Positions 46,987 through 55,704 of a stretch of DNA of 64,000 nucleotides are shown here, one piece after another. This DNA is from Pseudomonas trivialis (GTDB taxonomy: Bacteria > Pseudomonadota > Gammaproteobacteria > Pseudomonadales > Pseudomonadaceae): the NCBI RefSeq assembly GCF_001439805.1, contig NZ_JYLK01000005.1, positions 124,001 through 188,000 on the forward strand, given 5' to 3'. The translations under genes and the position numbers were made by a program. Below the pieces are notes generated by a model. That model searched no databases. It saw only the letters and a program-made list of their open reading frames with translations, and had not been told where the DNA came from. How positions within the stretch are numbered: the first letter of the stretch is position 1; each line of letters opens with the position of its first letter.

Positions 46987-47769
46987 TTATGGCGATACGC
47001 GTGCAATCGTGTCGTCGGCGCGCAGGGTGAAGATCTCGTAGCCGGTCTCGGTGACGAGCAGGGTGTGTTCCCACTGGGCCGAAAGCTTGCGGTCCTTGGT
47101 GATGGCAGTCCAGCCGTCGCCCAGCACCTTGGTGTCGGCCTTGCCCTGATTGATCATCGGTTCGATGGTGAAGGTCATGCCTGCCTTGAGTTCCATGCCA
47201 GTGCCGGCGCGGCCGTAGTGCAGGATCTGCGGCTCTTCGTGAAATACAGTGCCGATGCCGTGGCCGCAGAATTCACGGACCACGGAGAAGCCGTTCTTTT
47301 CGGCGTGCTTCTGGATCACTTCACCGATGTCGCCCAAGCGGCAGCCGGGTTTGACGATTTCAATGGCCTTGTACATGCATTCCTGGGTCACCTGGGACAG
47401 GCGTTCGGCCCAGACCGGCACGTTGCCGACATGAAACATGCGGCTGGTGTCGCCGAAATAGCGGTCCTTGATCACCGTAACGTCGATGTTCAGGGTGTCG
47501 CCGTCCTTCAGCGGCTTGTCGCACGGGATGCCATGGCACACCACATGGTTGACCGAGGTGCAGATCGACTTGGGGAAACCCTTGTAGTTGAGCGGCGCGG
47601 GGATGGCGCCCTGCACATTGACGATGTAGTCGTGGCAGATCTGGTTCAGGGTTTCGGTGGTGACGCCGGGCTTGACGTGTTCGGCAATCATTTCCAGCAC
47701 GTCCGCGGCCAGCTTGCCGGCGATGCGCATGCCGGCGATGTCTTCGGCGGTTTTCAAACTAACGGTCAT
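46987..47769 (-). CDS. map: Methionine aminopeptidase
   Basis: Map removes the initiator methionine when the second residue is small. The 260-aa type I enzyme has the dinuclear metal ligands in NIDVTVIKDRYFGDTS, HGIGTVFHEEP and the C-terminal FTIEPM and EHTLLVTE. It is divergent from rpsB across 387 bases, a very conserved arrangement in gammaproteobacteria. Confidence 0.96.
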   Translation of the reverse strand: MTVSLKTAEDIAGMRIAGKLAADVLEMIAEHVKPGVTTETLNQICHDYIVNVQGAIPAPLNYKGFPKSICTSVNHVVCHGIPCDKPLKDGDTLNIDVTVIKDRYFGDTSRMFHVGNVPVWAERLSQVTQECMYKAIEIVKPGCRLGDIGEVIQKHAEKNGFSVVREFCGHGIGTVFHEEPQILHYGRAGTGMELKAGMTFTIEPMINQGKADTKVLGDGWTAITKDRKLSAQWEHTLLVTETGYEIFTLRADDTIARVSP

Positions 47770-48156
47770 ACAGGCTCTCTCTAGCGCAACGCGCTGAAAT
47801 CAATACGGTTCAAGGGCGTGCGATAAAAGGTTACAGACTCCGCACAAGCCGCAAAAAACGCGATTCTATCAGACGCGGGCGGCAAATCATGAGCCCCTGA
47901 TGATCGCTTCTGTCTATAAGGTGGGGCTAAATTGGCTCTATTCAAAGGGTTGCGTTCGCGGGGCGCGGGCCAGATGTGATTTCGAGTTCCGTTTTCGTCT
48001 TCGCCGTGGTATAAAATGCGCCGCTTTCCGGGGATACCCCGCAAAGCTTAAATCCACACACGTGTCGACACGATGACCTGGGTGCCGGGGGCCTTGATGC
48101 CGCTGGTTGGTCATTGGGATACGTGGAGGCCAAACCCGACTTATCAAGGAACTATC
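47770..48156. other. map-rpsB divergent intergenic region
   Basis: 387 bases without an ORF I can support. The left half should hold the map promoter (minus strand). The right half holds a -10-like TATAAA at 48010 and the structured rpsB leader. No REP element was seen. Confidence 0.6.
48018..48156 (+). promoter_or_regulatory. Structured leader of rpsB-tsf (possible S2 autoregulatory RNA)
   Basis: From a -10-like TATAAA (48010-48015) the leader holds several hairpins: CGGGGATACCCCG near 48030, the perfect palindrome CGTGTCGACACG (48061-48072) and a long-range pair ATGACC (48073) / GGTCAT (48109). E. coli has a structured rpsB leader here (also listed as the t44/tff RNA) used in S2 feedback; equivalence is inferred from position and structure. 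Confidence 0.5.
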
Positions 48157-48894
48157 ATGTCCCAAGTCAACATGCGCGATATGCTGAAGGCCGGTGTGCA
48201 CTTCGGTCACCAGACCCGTTACTGGAACCCGAAAATGGGCAAGTACATTTTCGGCGCACGTAACAAGATTCACATTATCAACCTTGAAAAAACCCTGCCG
48301 ATGTTCAACGAAGCACTGACCTTCGTAGAGCGCCTGGCCCAGGGCAAAAACAAGATTCTGTTCGTCGGCACCAAGCGTTCCGCCGGCAAGATCGTTGCTG
48401 AAGAAGCAGCACGTTGCGGTTCGCCGTACGTCGATCACCGCTGGTTGGGCGGCATGCTGACCAACTTCAAAACCATCCGTGCTTCCATCAAGCGTCTGCG
48501 TGACCTTGAAGTGCAAGCCGAAGACGGTACGTTCGCCAAGCTGACCAAGAAAGAGGCGCTGATGCGCACTCGCGACCTGGAAAAGCTCGATCGTTCCCTG
48601 GGTGGCATCAAGGACATGGGCGGCCTGCCTGACGCACTGTTCGTGATCGACGTTGATCACGAGCGCATCGCGATCACCGAAGCCAACAAGCTGGGCATCC
48701 CGGTTATCGGCGTTGTCGATACCAACAGCAGCCCGGAAGGCGTTGACTACATCATCCCGGGCAACGATGACGCAATCCGCGCTATCCAGCTGTACATGGG
48801 TTCGATGGCCGATGCTGTTATCCGTGGTCGCAACCACGTTGCTGGTGGCACCGAGCAGTTCGTTGAAGAAGCTCCGGTAGCCGCAGCTGAGTAA
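48157..48894 (+). CDS. rpsB: 30S ribosomal protein S2
   Basis: A 245-aa S2 protein of the small subunit. ATG 48157 ([27 protein letters not shown]), behind AAGGA, fits the universal N-terminus; the longer frame from 48073 is leader. It has [25 protein letters not shown] and [17 protein letters not shown] strong terminator before tsf probably lets some transcription through, because rpsB and tsf usually share an operon. Confidence 0.98.
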   Translation: MSQVNMRDMLKAGVHFGHQTRYWNPKMGKYIFGARNKIHIINLEKTLPMFNEALTFVERLAQGKNKILFVGTKRSAGKIVAEEAARCGSPYVDHRWLGGMLTNFKTIRASIKRLRDLEVQAEDGTFAKLTKKEALMRTRDLEKLDRSLGGIKDMGGLPDALFVIDVDHERIAITEANKLGIPVIGVVDTNSSPEGVDYIIPGNDDAIRAIQLYMGSMADAVIRGRNHVAGGTEQFVEEAPVAAAE

Positions 48895-48922
48895 TTGACG
48901 CCCTGGCGTTGACTCAGTAAGC

Positions 48923-48947
48923 AAAAAGGGGGCTTGGCCCCCTTTTT
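48923..48947 (+). terminator. Terminator or attenuator between rpsB and tsf
   Basis: AAAAAGGGGGC and GCCCCCTTTTT form an 11-bp stem with a TTG loop. In other bacteria the rpsB-tsf terminator is partial. Confidence 0.85.
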
Positions 48948-49085
48948 GCCCCCTCGGAAACCGTTTGTCGGTAGCGCAGCTACATGCCTGTAACGTGCAG
49001 CGGCCTGCAACGATGATCCGGGAAGAATTGATCCCCCGTTCGATCGGGTGGAATGGTTGAAAACCTATCCAAGAGGAATTTGAAA

Positions 49086-49949
49086 ATGGCAGCAATTACT
49101 GCAGCGTTGGTTAAAGAACTGCGTGAGCGTACTGGCGAAGGCATGATGGATTGCAAGAAAGCCCTGGAAAAGGCTGACGGCGACATCGAAAAAGCCATTG
49201 ATGACATGCGTGCGTCCGGCGCCATCAAGGCTGCCAAGAAAGCAGGCAACGTGGCTGCTGAAGGCGCGATCGCTCTGAAGGAAGACGGCAAATCCGCCGT
49301 GTTGCTGGAAGTGAACTCGCAGACCGACTTCCTGGCCCTGCAGGACGACTTCAAGGCATTTGTTGCTGCCAGCGTTGAAAAAGCGTTCGCCGACAAACTG
49401 ACTGATGTCGCTCCGCTGATCGAAGCTCAGGAAGCGGATCGTCTGGTACTGGTCGGCAAGGTTGGCGAAAACGTCAACATCCGTCGCCTGGTTCGCGTTG
49501 AAGGTGATGTTGTCGGTGGTTACCTGCACGGCAACAAGATCGGTGTTGCCGTTGTGCTCAAAGGGGGCAATGTTGAGCTGGCCAAGGATATCGCTATGCA
49601 CGTAGCGGCCAGCAACCCTGAGTTCCTGCTGCCTTCGGAAGTTTCTGCCGAAGCCATCGAGCGTGAAAAAGCTGTGTTCCTGCAGCTGAACGAAGAAAAA
49701 ATCAAAGGCAAGCCGGAAAACATTGTTGAGAACATGGTCAAAGGCCGTATCAGCAAGTTCCTGGCCGAAGCAAGCCTGGTTGAGCAGGCGTTCGTCAAAA
49801 ACCCTGAAATCAAGGTTGGCGAGCTGGCCAAGAAAGCCGGCGCCGAAATCGTTTCCTTCACTTACTTCAAGGTAGGCGAAGGCATCGAGAAGCCGGTCGA
49901 CAACTTCGCTGAAGAAGTTGCTGCCCAGCTGGCTGCCGCCAAGCAATAA
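49086..49949 (+). CDS. tsf: Elongation factor Ts
   Basis: EF-Ts recycles EF-Tu by releasing GDP. ATG 49086, behind AGAGGAA, gives 287 aa. The N-terminal UBA-like domain (TAALVKELRERTGEGMMDCKKAL) and the TDF motif (EVNSQTDFLA) that contacts EF-Tu are present, with a coiled-coil in the C-terminal half. A terminator follows. Confidence 0.98.
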   Translation: MAAITAALVKELRERTGEGMMDCKKALEKADGDIEKAIDDMRASGAIKAAKKAGNVAAEGAIALKEDGKSAVLLEVNSQTDFLALQDDFKAFVAASVEKAFADKLTDVAPLIEAQEADRLVLVGKVGENVNIRRLVRVEGDVVGGYLHGNKIGVAVVLKGGNVELAKDIAMHVAASNPEFLLPSEVSAEAIEREKAVFLQLNEEKIKGKPENIVENMVKGRISKFLAEASLVEQAFVKNPEIKVGELAKKAGAEIVSFTYFKVGEGIEKPVDNFAEEVAAQLAAAKQ

Positions 49950-49971
49950 GACAGGTTTCAACTGTCGCCCG

Positions 49972-50006
49972 AAAGAGGCTGCCCGCTCACGCGCGCAGCC
50001 TCTTTT
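49972..50006 (+). terminator. Terminator of tsf
   Basis: AAAGAGGCTGC and GCAGCCTCTTT pair around a 12-base loop, with TTTT at the end. Confidence 0.88.
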
Positions 50007-50159
50007 CAAATGGGCAGCCGATTTAATTTGGCTTCCCTTCGGAACTGGCTTACAAAGCCGTGTTCCGATGGCGCTGTGACAGCGTCCAGCTAGAGTGAAC
50101 GCAAGCCGTAAACGGCTCGCCAAGAATTTTTAAAAAATACGCCGCAGGAGAGATTCGCA

Positions 50160-50903
50160 ATGGCTCAGCAGGGCAGTGGTTATCAGGCTCGCTATAAACG
50201 CATTCTACTCAAGCTCAGCGGCGAGGCCCTGATGGGCTCGGAAGAGTTCGGGATCGATCCCAAAGTGCTTGACCGCATGGCGCTGGAAGTCGGCCAACTG
50301 GTTGGCATCGGTGTGCAGGTCGGCCTGGTGATCGGCGGCGGCAACCTGTTCCGCGGTGCGGCGCTGAGCGCGGCCGGCATGGATCGGGTGACCGGCGATC
50401 ACATGGGCATGCTGGCCACTGTGATGAACGCCCTGGCCATGCGTGACGCGCTGGAGCGTGCCAATATCTCGGCCATCGTGATGTCGGCTATTTCCATGGT
50501 GGGTGTGACCGATCACTATGATCGCCGCAAAGCCATGCGCCATCTCAATTCCAAAGAGGTGGTGATCTTCGCCGCCGGCACTGGTAACCCGTTCTTCACC
50601 ACCGATTCGGCGGCGTGCCTGCGTGCCATCGAAATCGATGCCGACGTGGTGCTCAAGGCCACCAAGGTGGATGGTGTGTACACCGCAGACCCATTCAAAG
50701 ACCCGCATGCCGAGAAGTTCGATCATCTGACCTACGATGAAGTGCTGGATCGCAAGCTGGGCGTGATGGACCTGACGGCTATTTGCCTGTGCCGCGACCA
50801 CAAAATGCCGCTGCGCGTATTTAACATGAACAAGCCCGGTGCCCTGCTGAACATCGTACATGGCGGCGCGGAAGGGACTCTGATCGAGGAAGGCCAACAA
50901 TGA
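50160..50903 (+). CDS. pyrH: UMP kinase
   Basis: PyrH phosphorylates UMP to UDP. The 247-aa hexameric amino-acid-kinase-fold enzyme has [18 protein letters not shown], the [17 protein letters not shown] region and [15 protein letters not shown] site precedes ATG 50160. The stop overlaps the frr start by four bases. The 210-base gap upstream holds the tsf terminator and presumably a promoter. Confidence 0.97.
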   Translation: MAQQGSGYQARYKRILLKLSGEALMGSEEFGIDPKVLDRMALEVGQLVGIGVQVGLVIGGGNLFRGAALSAAGMDRVTGDHMGMLATVMNALAMRDALERANISAIVMSAISMVGVTDHYDRRKAMRHLNSKEVVIFAAGTGNPFFTTDSAACLRAIEIDADVVLKATKVDGVYTADPFKDPHAEKFDHLTYDEVLDRKLGVMDLTAICLCRDHKMPLRVFNMNKPGALLNIVHGGAEGTLIEEGQQ

Positions 50904-51457
50904 TCAATGAAATCAAGAAAGGCGCTCAAGAGCGTATGCAGAAATCCCTGGACTCCCTGAACCATGCATTTGGTCAGATTCGTACAGGCAAGGCTCACCC
51001 AAGCATTCTGGGCAGCGTGATGGTGCCGTACTACGGCACAGACACCTCCATCACCCAGGTGGCCAACATCACTGTAAAGGACTCGCGCACCCTGCAGGTC
51101 GTGGCATTTGAGCGCAATATGCTCGGCGCCGTCGACAAGGCCATCCAGAGCGCCGGCCTGAACCTCAACCCGACCAACCTGGGTGAGCTGCTGCTGATCT
51201 CCATGCCGGCGCTGACCGAAGAGACCCGCAAGGGCTTCACCAAGCAGGCGCGCAGCGCGGCCGAAGATGCGCGCGTTGCCGTGCGTAACATCCGTCGCGA
51301 TGCCTTGGGTGATCTGAAGAAGCTGGTCAAGGACAAGGAAATCAGCGAGGACGAAGAACGTCGTGCCGTTGCCGATATCGACAAGCTGACCAAGGATGCC
51401 GAGGCGCAGATCACCAAGGCGACCGACGAGAAAGAAAAGGACCTGATGGCCGTATAA
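50900..51457 (+). CDS. frr: Ribosome recycling factor
   Basis: RRF splits post-termination ribosomes with EF-G. The 185-aa protein has the three-helix/tRNA-mimic pattern, with [25 protein letters not shown] and [14 protein letters not shown]. It is coupled to pyrH by ATGA overlap. Confidence 0.98.
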   Translation: MINEIKKGAQERMQKSLDSLNHAFGQIRTGKAHPSILGSVMVPYYGTDTSITQVANITVKDSRTLQVVAFERNMLGAVDKAIQSAGLNLNPTNLGELLLISMPALTEETRKGFTKQARSAAEDARVAVRNIRRDALGDLKKLVKDKEISEDEERRAVADIDKLTKDAEAQITKATDEKEKDLMAV

Positions 51458-51474
51458 GGGGTCAGGACGCCTTC

Positions 51475-52230
51475 ATGGAAAAGACCAAGCAGACTGTGCC
51501 CTCCGTGGTGCCGCGCCATGTCGCGATCATCATGGATGGGAATAATCGCTGGGCGAAGAAGCGCTTTATGCCGGGCGTTGCCGGGCATAAAGCGGGTGTC
51601 GACGCGGTACGGGCGGTGATTGAGGTGTGTGCCGAGGCCAAGGTCGAGGTGCTCACGCTGTTTGCCTTCTCCAGTGAGAACTGGCAGCGTCCGGCCGATG
51701 AGGTCAGTGCCTTGATGGACCTGTTCTTCAAGGCCCTGCGTCGCGAAGCCAAGCGCCTCAATGACAACAACATCAGCCTGCGTATCATTGGTGACCGCTC
51801 GCGCTTCCATCCGGAGCTGCAGACCGCCATGCGCGAGGCCGAGGCGATCACCGCCGGGGCTGACCGCTTTGTGCTGCAGATTGCCGCCAACTATGGTGGT
51901 CAGTGGGACATCGCTCAGGCTGCGCAGCGACTGGCCAGAGAAGTGCAGGCCGGTCACTTGCAACCGGAAGACATCACGCCCGAGTTGTTGCAAACCTGCC
52001 TGGTGACCGGTGACCTGCCGTTGCCGGACTTGTGCATTCGCACCGGTGGCGAACACCGCATCAGCAACTTCCTGCTGTGGCAGCTGGCTTATACCGAGCT
52101 GTATTTCTCCGACCTGTTCTGGCCGGACTTCAAACACGATGCCATGCGCAAAGCGCTGGCTGATTTCGCTTCCCGTCAGCGTCGCTTCGGTAAAACGAGC
52201 GAGCAGATCGAAGCTGGAGCCCGGGTTTAA
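51475..52230 (+). CDS. uppS: Undecaprenyl diphosphate synthase
   Basis: UppS makes the C55 carrier lipid for peptidoglycan and O-antigen. The 251-aa cis-prenyltransferase has the signature HVAIIMDGNNRWAKKR (Asp for Mg2+), FSSENWQRP and LPDLCIRTGGEHRISNFLLWQLAYTELYF. A gap of 17 bases after frr with AGGA supports ATG 51475. cdsA starts immediately at its stop. Confidence 0.97.
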   Translation: MEKTKQTVPSVVPRHVAIIMDGNNRWAKKRFMPGVAGHKAGVDAVRAVIEVCAEAKVEVLTLFAFSSENWQRPADEVSALMDLFFKALRREAKRLNDNNISLRIIGDRSRFHPELQTAMREAEAITAGADRFVLQIAANYGGQWDIAQAAQRLAREVQAGHLQPEDITPELLQTCLVTGDLPLPDLCIRTGGEHRISNFLLWQLAYTELYFSDLFWPDFKHDAMRKALADFASRQRRFGKTSEQIEAGARV

Positions 52231-53037
52231 ATGCTTAAACAACGAATCATCACGGCACTGATCCTGCTGCCCATCGCGCTGTGCGGGTTTTTCCTGCTCG
52301 ACGGTTCCGGCTTTGCGCTGTTTATTGGTCTGGTCGTGACGCTGGGCGCCTGGGAATGGGCGCGTCTGGCGGGTTTCACCAGGCAGTTGCCACGTGTGGT
52401 CTACGCCGCTGTGGTGGCAGTGCTGCTGTTCCTGATGTACATCCTGCCGGACGTCGCACCCTGGGTGCTGGGCGCGGCGGTGCTGTGGTGGGCGATGGCG
52501 ACATTCCTCGTGCTGACCTACCCGCGCACCAGCGGCCACTGGTCCAGCGTTGCCTGCAAATTGGTGATCGGCCTGCTGATTCTGCTGCCGGCCTGGCAAG
52601 GGCTGGTGGAGATCAAGCGTTTCCCGATGGGTAACCAATTGATCCTGGCGGTGATGGTGCTGGTCTGGGGGGCGGACATTGGCGCGTACTTTTCCGGCCG
52701 TGCCTTCGGCAAGCGCAAGCTCGCTCCGGCCGTCAGCCCCGGTAAAAGCTGGGAGGGCGTGTACGGCGGGCTCGCGTTGACGCTGCTGATCACGCTGGTA
52801 GTCGGGATTGTGCGCGACTGGTCACTGAAGGAAATTCTCCTGGGGCTGGTGGGCACAGCGATCGTGGTGTTTATTTCGGTGGTGGGTGACCTCACCGAAA
52901 GCATGTTCAAGCGCCAGGCCGGGATCAAGGACAGCAGCAACCTGCTGCCGGGCCACGGCGGCGTGCTGGACCGTATCGACAGTCTCACCGCTGCCATTCC
53001 GATCTTTGCCGTGCTGTTGTGGATGATCGCTTCGTGA
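52231..53037 (+). CDS. cdsA: Phosphatidate cytidylyltransferase
   Basis: CdsA makes CDP-diacylglycerol, the branch point to all membrane phospholipids. The 268-aa protein has about eight membrane helices and the C-terminal signature [20 protein letters not shown] followed by GVLDRIDS. It begins directly after the uppS stop and overlaps dxr by four bases (GTGA). Confidence 0.96.
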   Translation: MLKQRIITALILLPIALCGFFLLDGSGFALFIGLVVTLGAWEWARLAGFTRQLPRVVYAAVVAVLLFLMYILPDVAPWVLGAAVLWWAMATFLVLTYPRTSGHWSSVACKLVIGLLILLPAWQGLVEIKRFPMGNQLILAVMVLVWGADIGAYFSGRAFGKRKLAPAVSPGKSWEGVYGGLALTLLITLVVGIVRDWSLKEILLGLVGTAIVVFISVVGDLTESMFKRQAGIKDSSNLLPGHGGVLDRIDSLTAAIPIFAVLLWMIAS

Positions 53038-54224
53038 GTCGTGCGCAACAGGTAACGGTGCTGGGTGCTACGGGTTCGATAGGGCTGAGCACCCTGGATG
53101 TGATTGCGCGGCATCCTGAGCGTTATCAGGTGTTCGCCCTTACGGGCTTCACGCGCGTGAAGGAATTGCTGGCGCTGTGCGTGCGCCATGTGCCGCGCTT
53201 TGCCGTGGTGCCCGAGGCGACGGCTGCGCGGGGCTTGCAGGATGATCTGCGCGCTGCCGGGCTGGCCACTCGGGTGCTGGTGGGCGAGGAGGGGTTGTGC
53301 CAGGTGTCAGCGGACGCCGAAGTCGACACGGTGGTGGCTGCCATCGTCGGTGCCGCCGGCCTGCGTCCGACGTTGGCTGCGGTAGACGCCGGCAAGAAAA
53401 TTCTGCTGGCCAATAAAGAGGCGCTGGTAATGTCCGGCGCGCTCTTTATGCAGGCGGTGCGCAAGAGCGGGGCGGTGCTACTGCCTCTGGACAGCGAACA
53501 CAACGCTATTTTCCAGTGCATGCCCGGCGATTTCGCCCGTGGCCTCAAGCAGGTGGGCGTGCGTCGGATTCTGCTGACCGCCTCCGGTGGGCCCTTTCGG
53601 CAAACCCCGCTGGCGCAGCTGGAGCATGTATCGCCGGAGCAGGCGTGCGCCCATCCCAATTGGTCCATGGGTCGCAAGATTTCCGTCGATTCGGCCAGCA
53701 TGATGAACAAGGGGCTGGAGCTGATCGAGGCGTGCTGGCTGTTCGATGCGCGGCCGGAACAGGTCGAGGTAGTGATCCATCCGCAAAGTGTGATTCATTC
53801 CCTGGTCGACTATGTGGACGGTTCGGTGCTGGCGCAGTTGGGTAACCCCGACATGCGCACGCCCATCGCCAACGCTCTGGCCTGGCCGGAGCGGATTGAT
53901 TCCGGGGTCGCGCCTCTGGACTTGTTCGCCATTGCCCGCCTGGATTTCGAAGCACCGGACGAGCAGCGCTTTCCGTGCCTGCGTCTGGCGCGCCAGGCGG
54001 CAGACGCAGGCAACAGCGCACCGGCGATGCTCAATGCGGCCAATGAAGTGGCGGTGGCGGCGTTTCTCGAACGGCGCATCCGCTTTCCGCAGATCGCGAG
54101 TATCATCGATGACGTCCTGAACCTTGAGCCGATAGTGGCCGTGAATGAGTTGGCGGCGGTGTTTGAGGCTGATACAAAGGCGCGAGCCCTGGCCGAGCAA
54201 TGGCTGAACCGCAACGCGCGTTAG
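53034..54224 (+). CDS. dxr: 1-deoxy-D-xylulose 5-phosphate reductoisomerase
   Basis: Dxr makes MEP from DXP, the second step of the non-mevalonate isoprenoid pathway that feeds UppS. The start is GTG 53034 ([11 protein letters not shown]), overlapping cdsA; the frame from 53019 adds cdsA-derived residues. The 396-aa enzyme has the NADPH motif [28 protein letters not shown] and [18 protein letters not shown]. rseP follows after 53 bases. Confidence 0.96.
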   Translation: MSRAQQVTVLGATGSIGLSTLDVIARHPERYQVFALTGFTRVKELLALCVRHVPRFAVVPEATAARGLQDDLRAAGLATRVLVGEEGLCQVSADAEVDTVVAAIVGAAGLRPTLAAVDAGKKILLANKEALVMSGALFMQAVRKSGAVLLPLDSEHNAIFQCMPGDFARGLKQVGVRRILLTASGGPFRQTPLAQLEHVSPEQACAHPNWSMGRKISVDSASMMNKGLELIEACWLFDARPEQVEVVIHPQSVIHSLVDYVDGSVLAQLGNPDMRTPIANALAWPERIDSGVAPLDLFAIARLDFEAPDEQRFPCLRLARQAADAGNSAPAMLNAANEVAVAAFLERRIRFPQIASIIDDVLNLEPIVAVNELAAVFEADTKARALAEQWLNRNAR

Positions 54225-54277
54225 TCGGCGGGCATGTGTGAGCCTGCGGGCACTGGATTGGAATGCGGAGAAATTAG

Positions 54278-55630
54278 ATGAGTGCGCTTTACATGATTGT
54301 CGGCACCCTGGTTGCTCTGGGTGTGCTGGTTACCTTCCACGAATTCGGCCACTTCTGGGTGGCACGCCGTTGTGGCGTGAAGGTGCTGCGCTTTTCCGTC
54401 GGCTTCGGTATGCCGCTGGTGCGCTGGCACGACCGCCAGGGCACCGAATTCGTGATCGCAGCCATTCCGCTGGGTGGTTACGTCAAGATGCTCGATGAGC
54501 GCGAAGGCGAAGTGCCCGCTGATCAGTTGGACCAGTCCTTCAATCGCAAGACCGTTCGTCAGCGTATCGCCATTGTTGCCGCAGGCCCAATCGCCAACTT
54601 CCTGCTGGCCATGGTGTTCTTCTGGGTATTGGCCATGCTGGGCAGCCAGCAGGTGCGTCCAGTTATCGGCGCGGTCGAGGCGGACAGCATCGCGGCCAGG
54701 GCCGGTCTGACGGCGGGGCAGGAAATCATTTCCATTGATGGCGAGCCGACCACGGGTTGGGGCGCGGTCAATTTGCAGTTGGTGCGCCGCCTGGGTGAGA
54801 GCGGTACCGTCAAGGTGGTGGTGCGCGAGCAGGACTCCAGCGCCGAAACCCCGCGTGCACTGGCGCTTGACCATTGGCTCAAGGGTGCTGACGAGCCGGA
54901 TCCAATCAAATCCCTGGGTATCCGGCCATGGCGTCCATCGTTGCCGCCGGTGCTCGCCGAGCTGGATCCGAAAGGTCCGGCCCAGGCCGCAGGTCTGAAA
55001 ACCGGCGACCGCCTGCTGGCGCTCGATGGCCAGCCGCTGAATGATTGGCAGCAGGTGGTCGACCTGGTGCGTGTACGTCCTGACAGCAAAATTGTGCTGA
55101 AAGTCGAGCGCGATGCCGCGCAAATCGACATCCCCGTGACCTTGTCGGTTCGTGGCGAAGCCAAGGCGGCCGGGGGTTACCTGGGGGCCGGAGTGAAAAG
55201 CCCGGAGTGGCCGCCGTCGATGGTGCGCGAGGTCAGCTTCGGGCCGTTGGATGCGATTGGCGAGGGCGCGAAACGTACCTGGACCATGAGTGTGCTGACC
55301 CTGGAGTCCCTCAAGAAAATGTTGTTCGGCGAGCTCTCGGTAAAAAACTTGAGTGGACCGATAACCATTGCTAAAGTGGCGGGCGCTTCTGCCCAGTCGG
55401 GTGTCGCGGATTTCCTGAATTTCCTGGCTTATCTGAGTATCAGCCTTGGAGTTCTGAATTTGTTGCCCATCCCTGTACTGGATGGGGGGCATCTGTTGTT
55501 TTATCTGGTCGAGTGGGTGCGTGGTCGCCCCTTGTCGGATCGGGTGCAGGGTTGGGGGATACAGATCGGTATCAGTTTGGTGGTTGGGGTGATGTTGTTA
55601 GCCCTGGTCAACGATCTGGGTCGTCTGTAA
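54278..55630 (+). CDS. rseP: RseP (MucP) site-2 intramembrane protease
   Basis: RseP cuts anti-sigma factors such as MucA within the membrane after AlgW, releasing AlgU. The 450-aa protein has the zinc motif HEFGH (21-25) in TM1, two PDZ domains (about 115-190 and 220-305) and the second zinc motif NLLPIPVLDGGH near the C-terminus. ATG 54278 follows GGAG. AlgU release is relevant to the possible AlgU promoter at 11782-11809. Confidence 0.96.
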   Translation: MSALYMIVGTLVALGVLVTFHEFGHFWVARRCGVKVLRFSVGFGMPLVRWHDRQGTEFVIAAIPLGGYVKMLDEREGEVPADQLDQSFNRKTVRQRIAIVAAGPIANFLLAMVFFWVLAMLGSQQVRPVIGAVEADSIAARAGLTAGQEIISIDGEPTTGWGAVNLQLVRRLGESGTVKVVVREQDSSAETPRALALDHWLKGADEPDPIKSLGIRPWRPSLPPVLAELDPKGPAQAAGLKTGDRLLALDGQPLNDWQQVVDLVRVRPDSKIVLKVERDAAQIDIPVTLSVRGEAKAAGGYLGAGVKSPEWPPSMVREVSFGPLDAIGEGAKRTWTMSVLTLESLKKMLFGELSVKNLSGPITIAKVAGASAQSGVADFLNFLAYLSISLGVLNLLPIPVLDGGHLLFYLVEWVRGRPLSDRVQGWGIQIGISLVVGVMLLALVNDLGRL

Positions 55631-55650
55631 CGCTTCGCTGAATTGCGAAT

Positions 55651-55679
55651 CTGCCGCATTTTGCGGCAGTTTGTTTATT
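55651..55679 (+). terminator. Hairpin with T-run between rseP and bamA
   Basis: CTGCCGC and GCGGCAG around ATTTT, followed by TTTGTTTATT. It may attenuate rather than fully end transcription within this operon-like run. Confidence 0.75.
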
Positions 55680-55704
55680 GCCAGTTGGAATAAGAAAGGA
55701 CTTC

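Noticed and set aside
44535..47030. An 831-codon open frame on the plus strand opposite glnD
   Set aside because: It mirrors glnD codon structure in a GC-rich genome; its product has no recognisable domain, while glnD has all its motifs.
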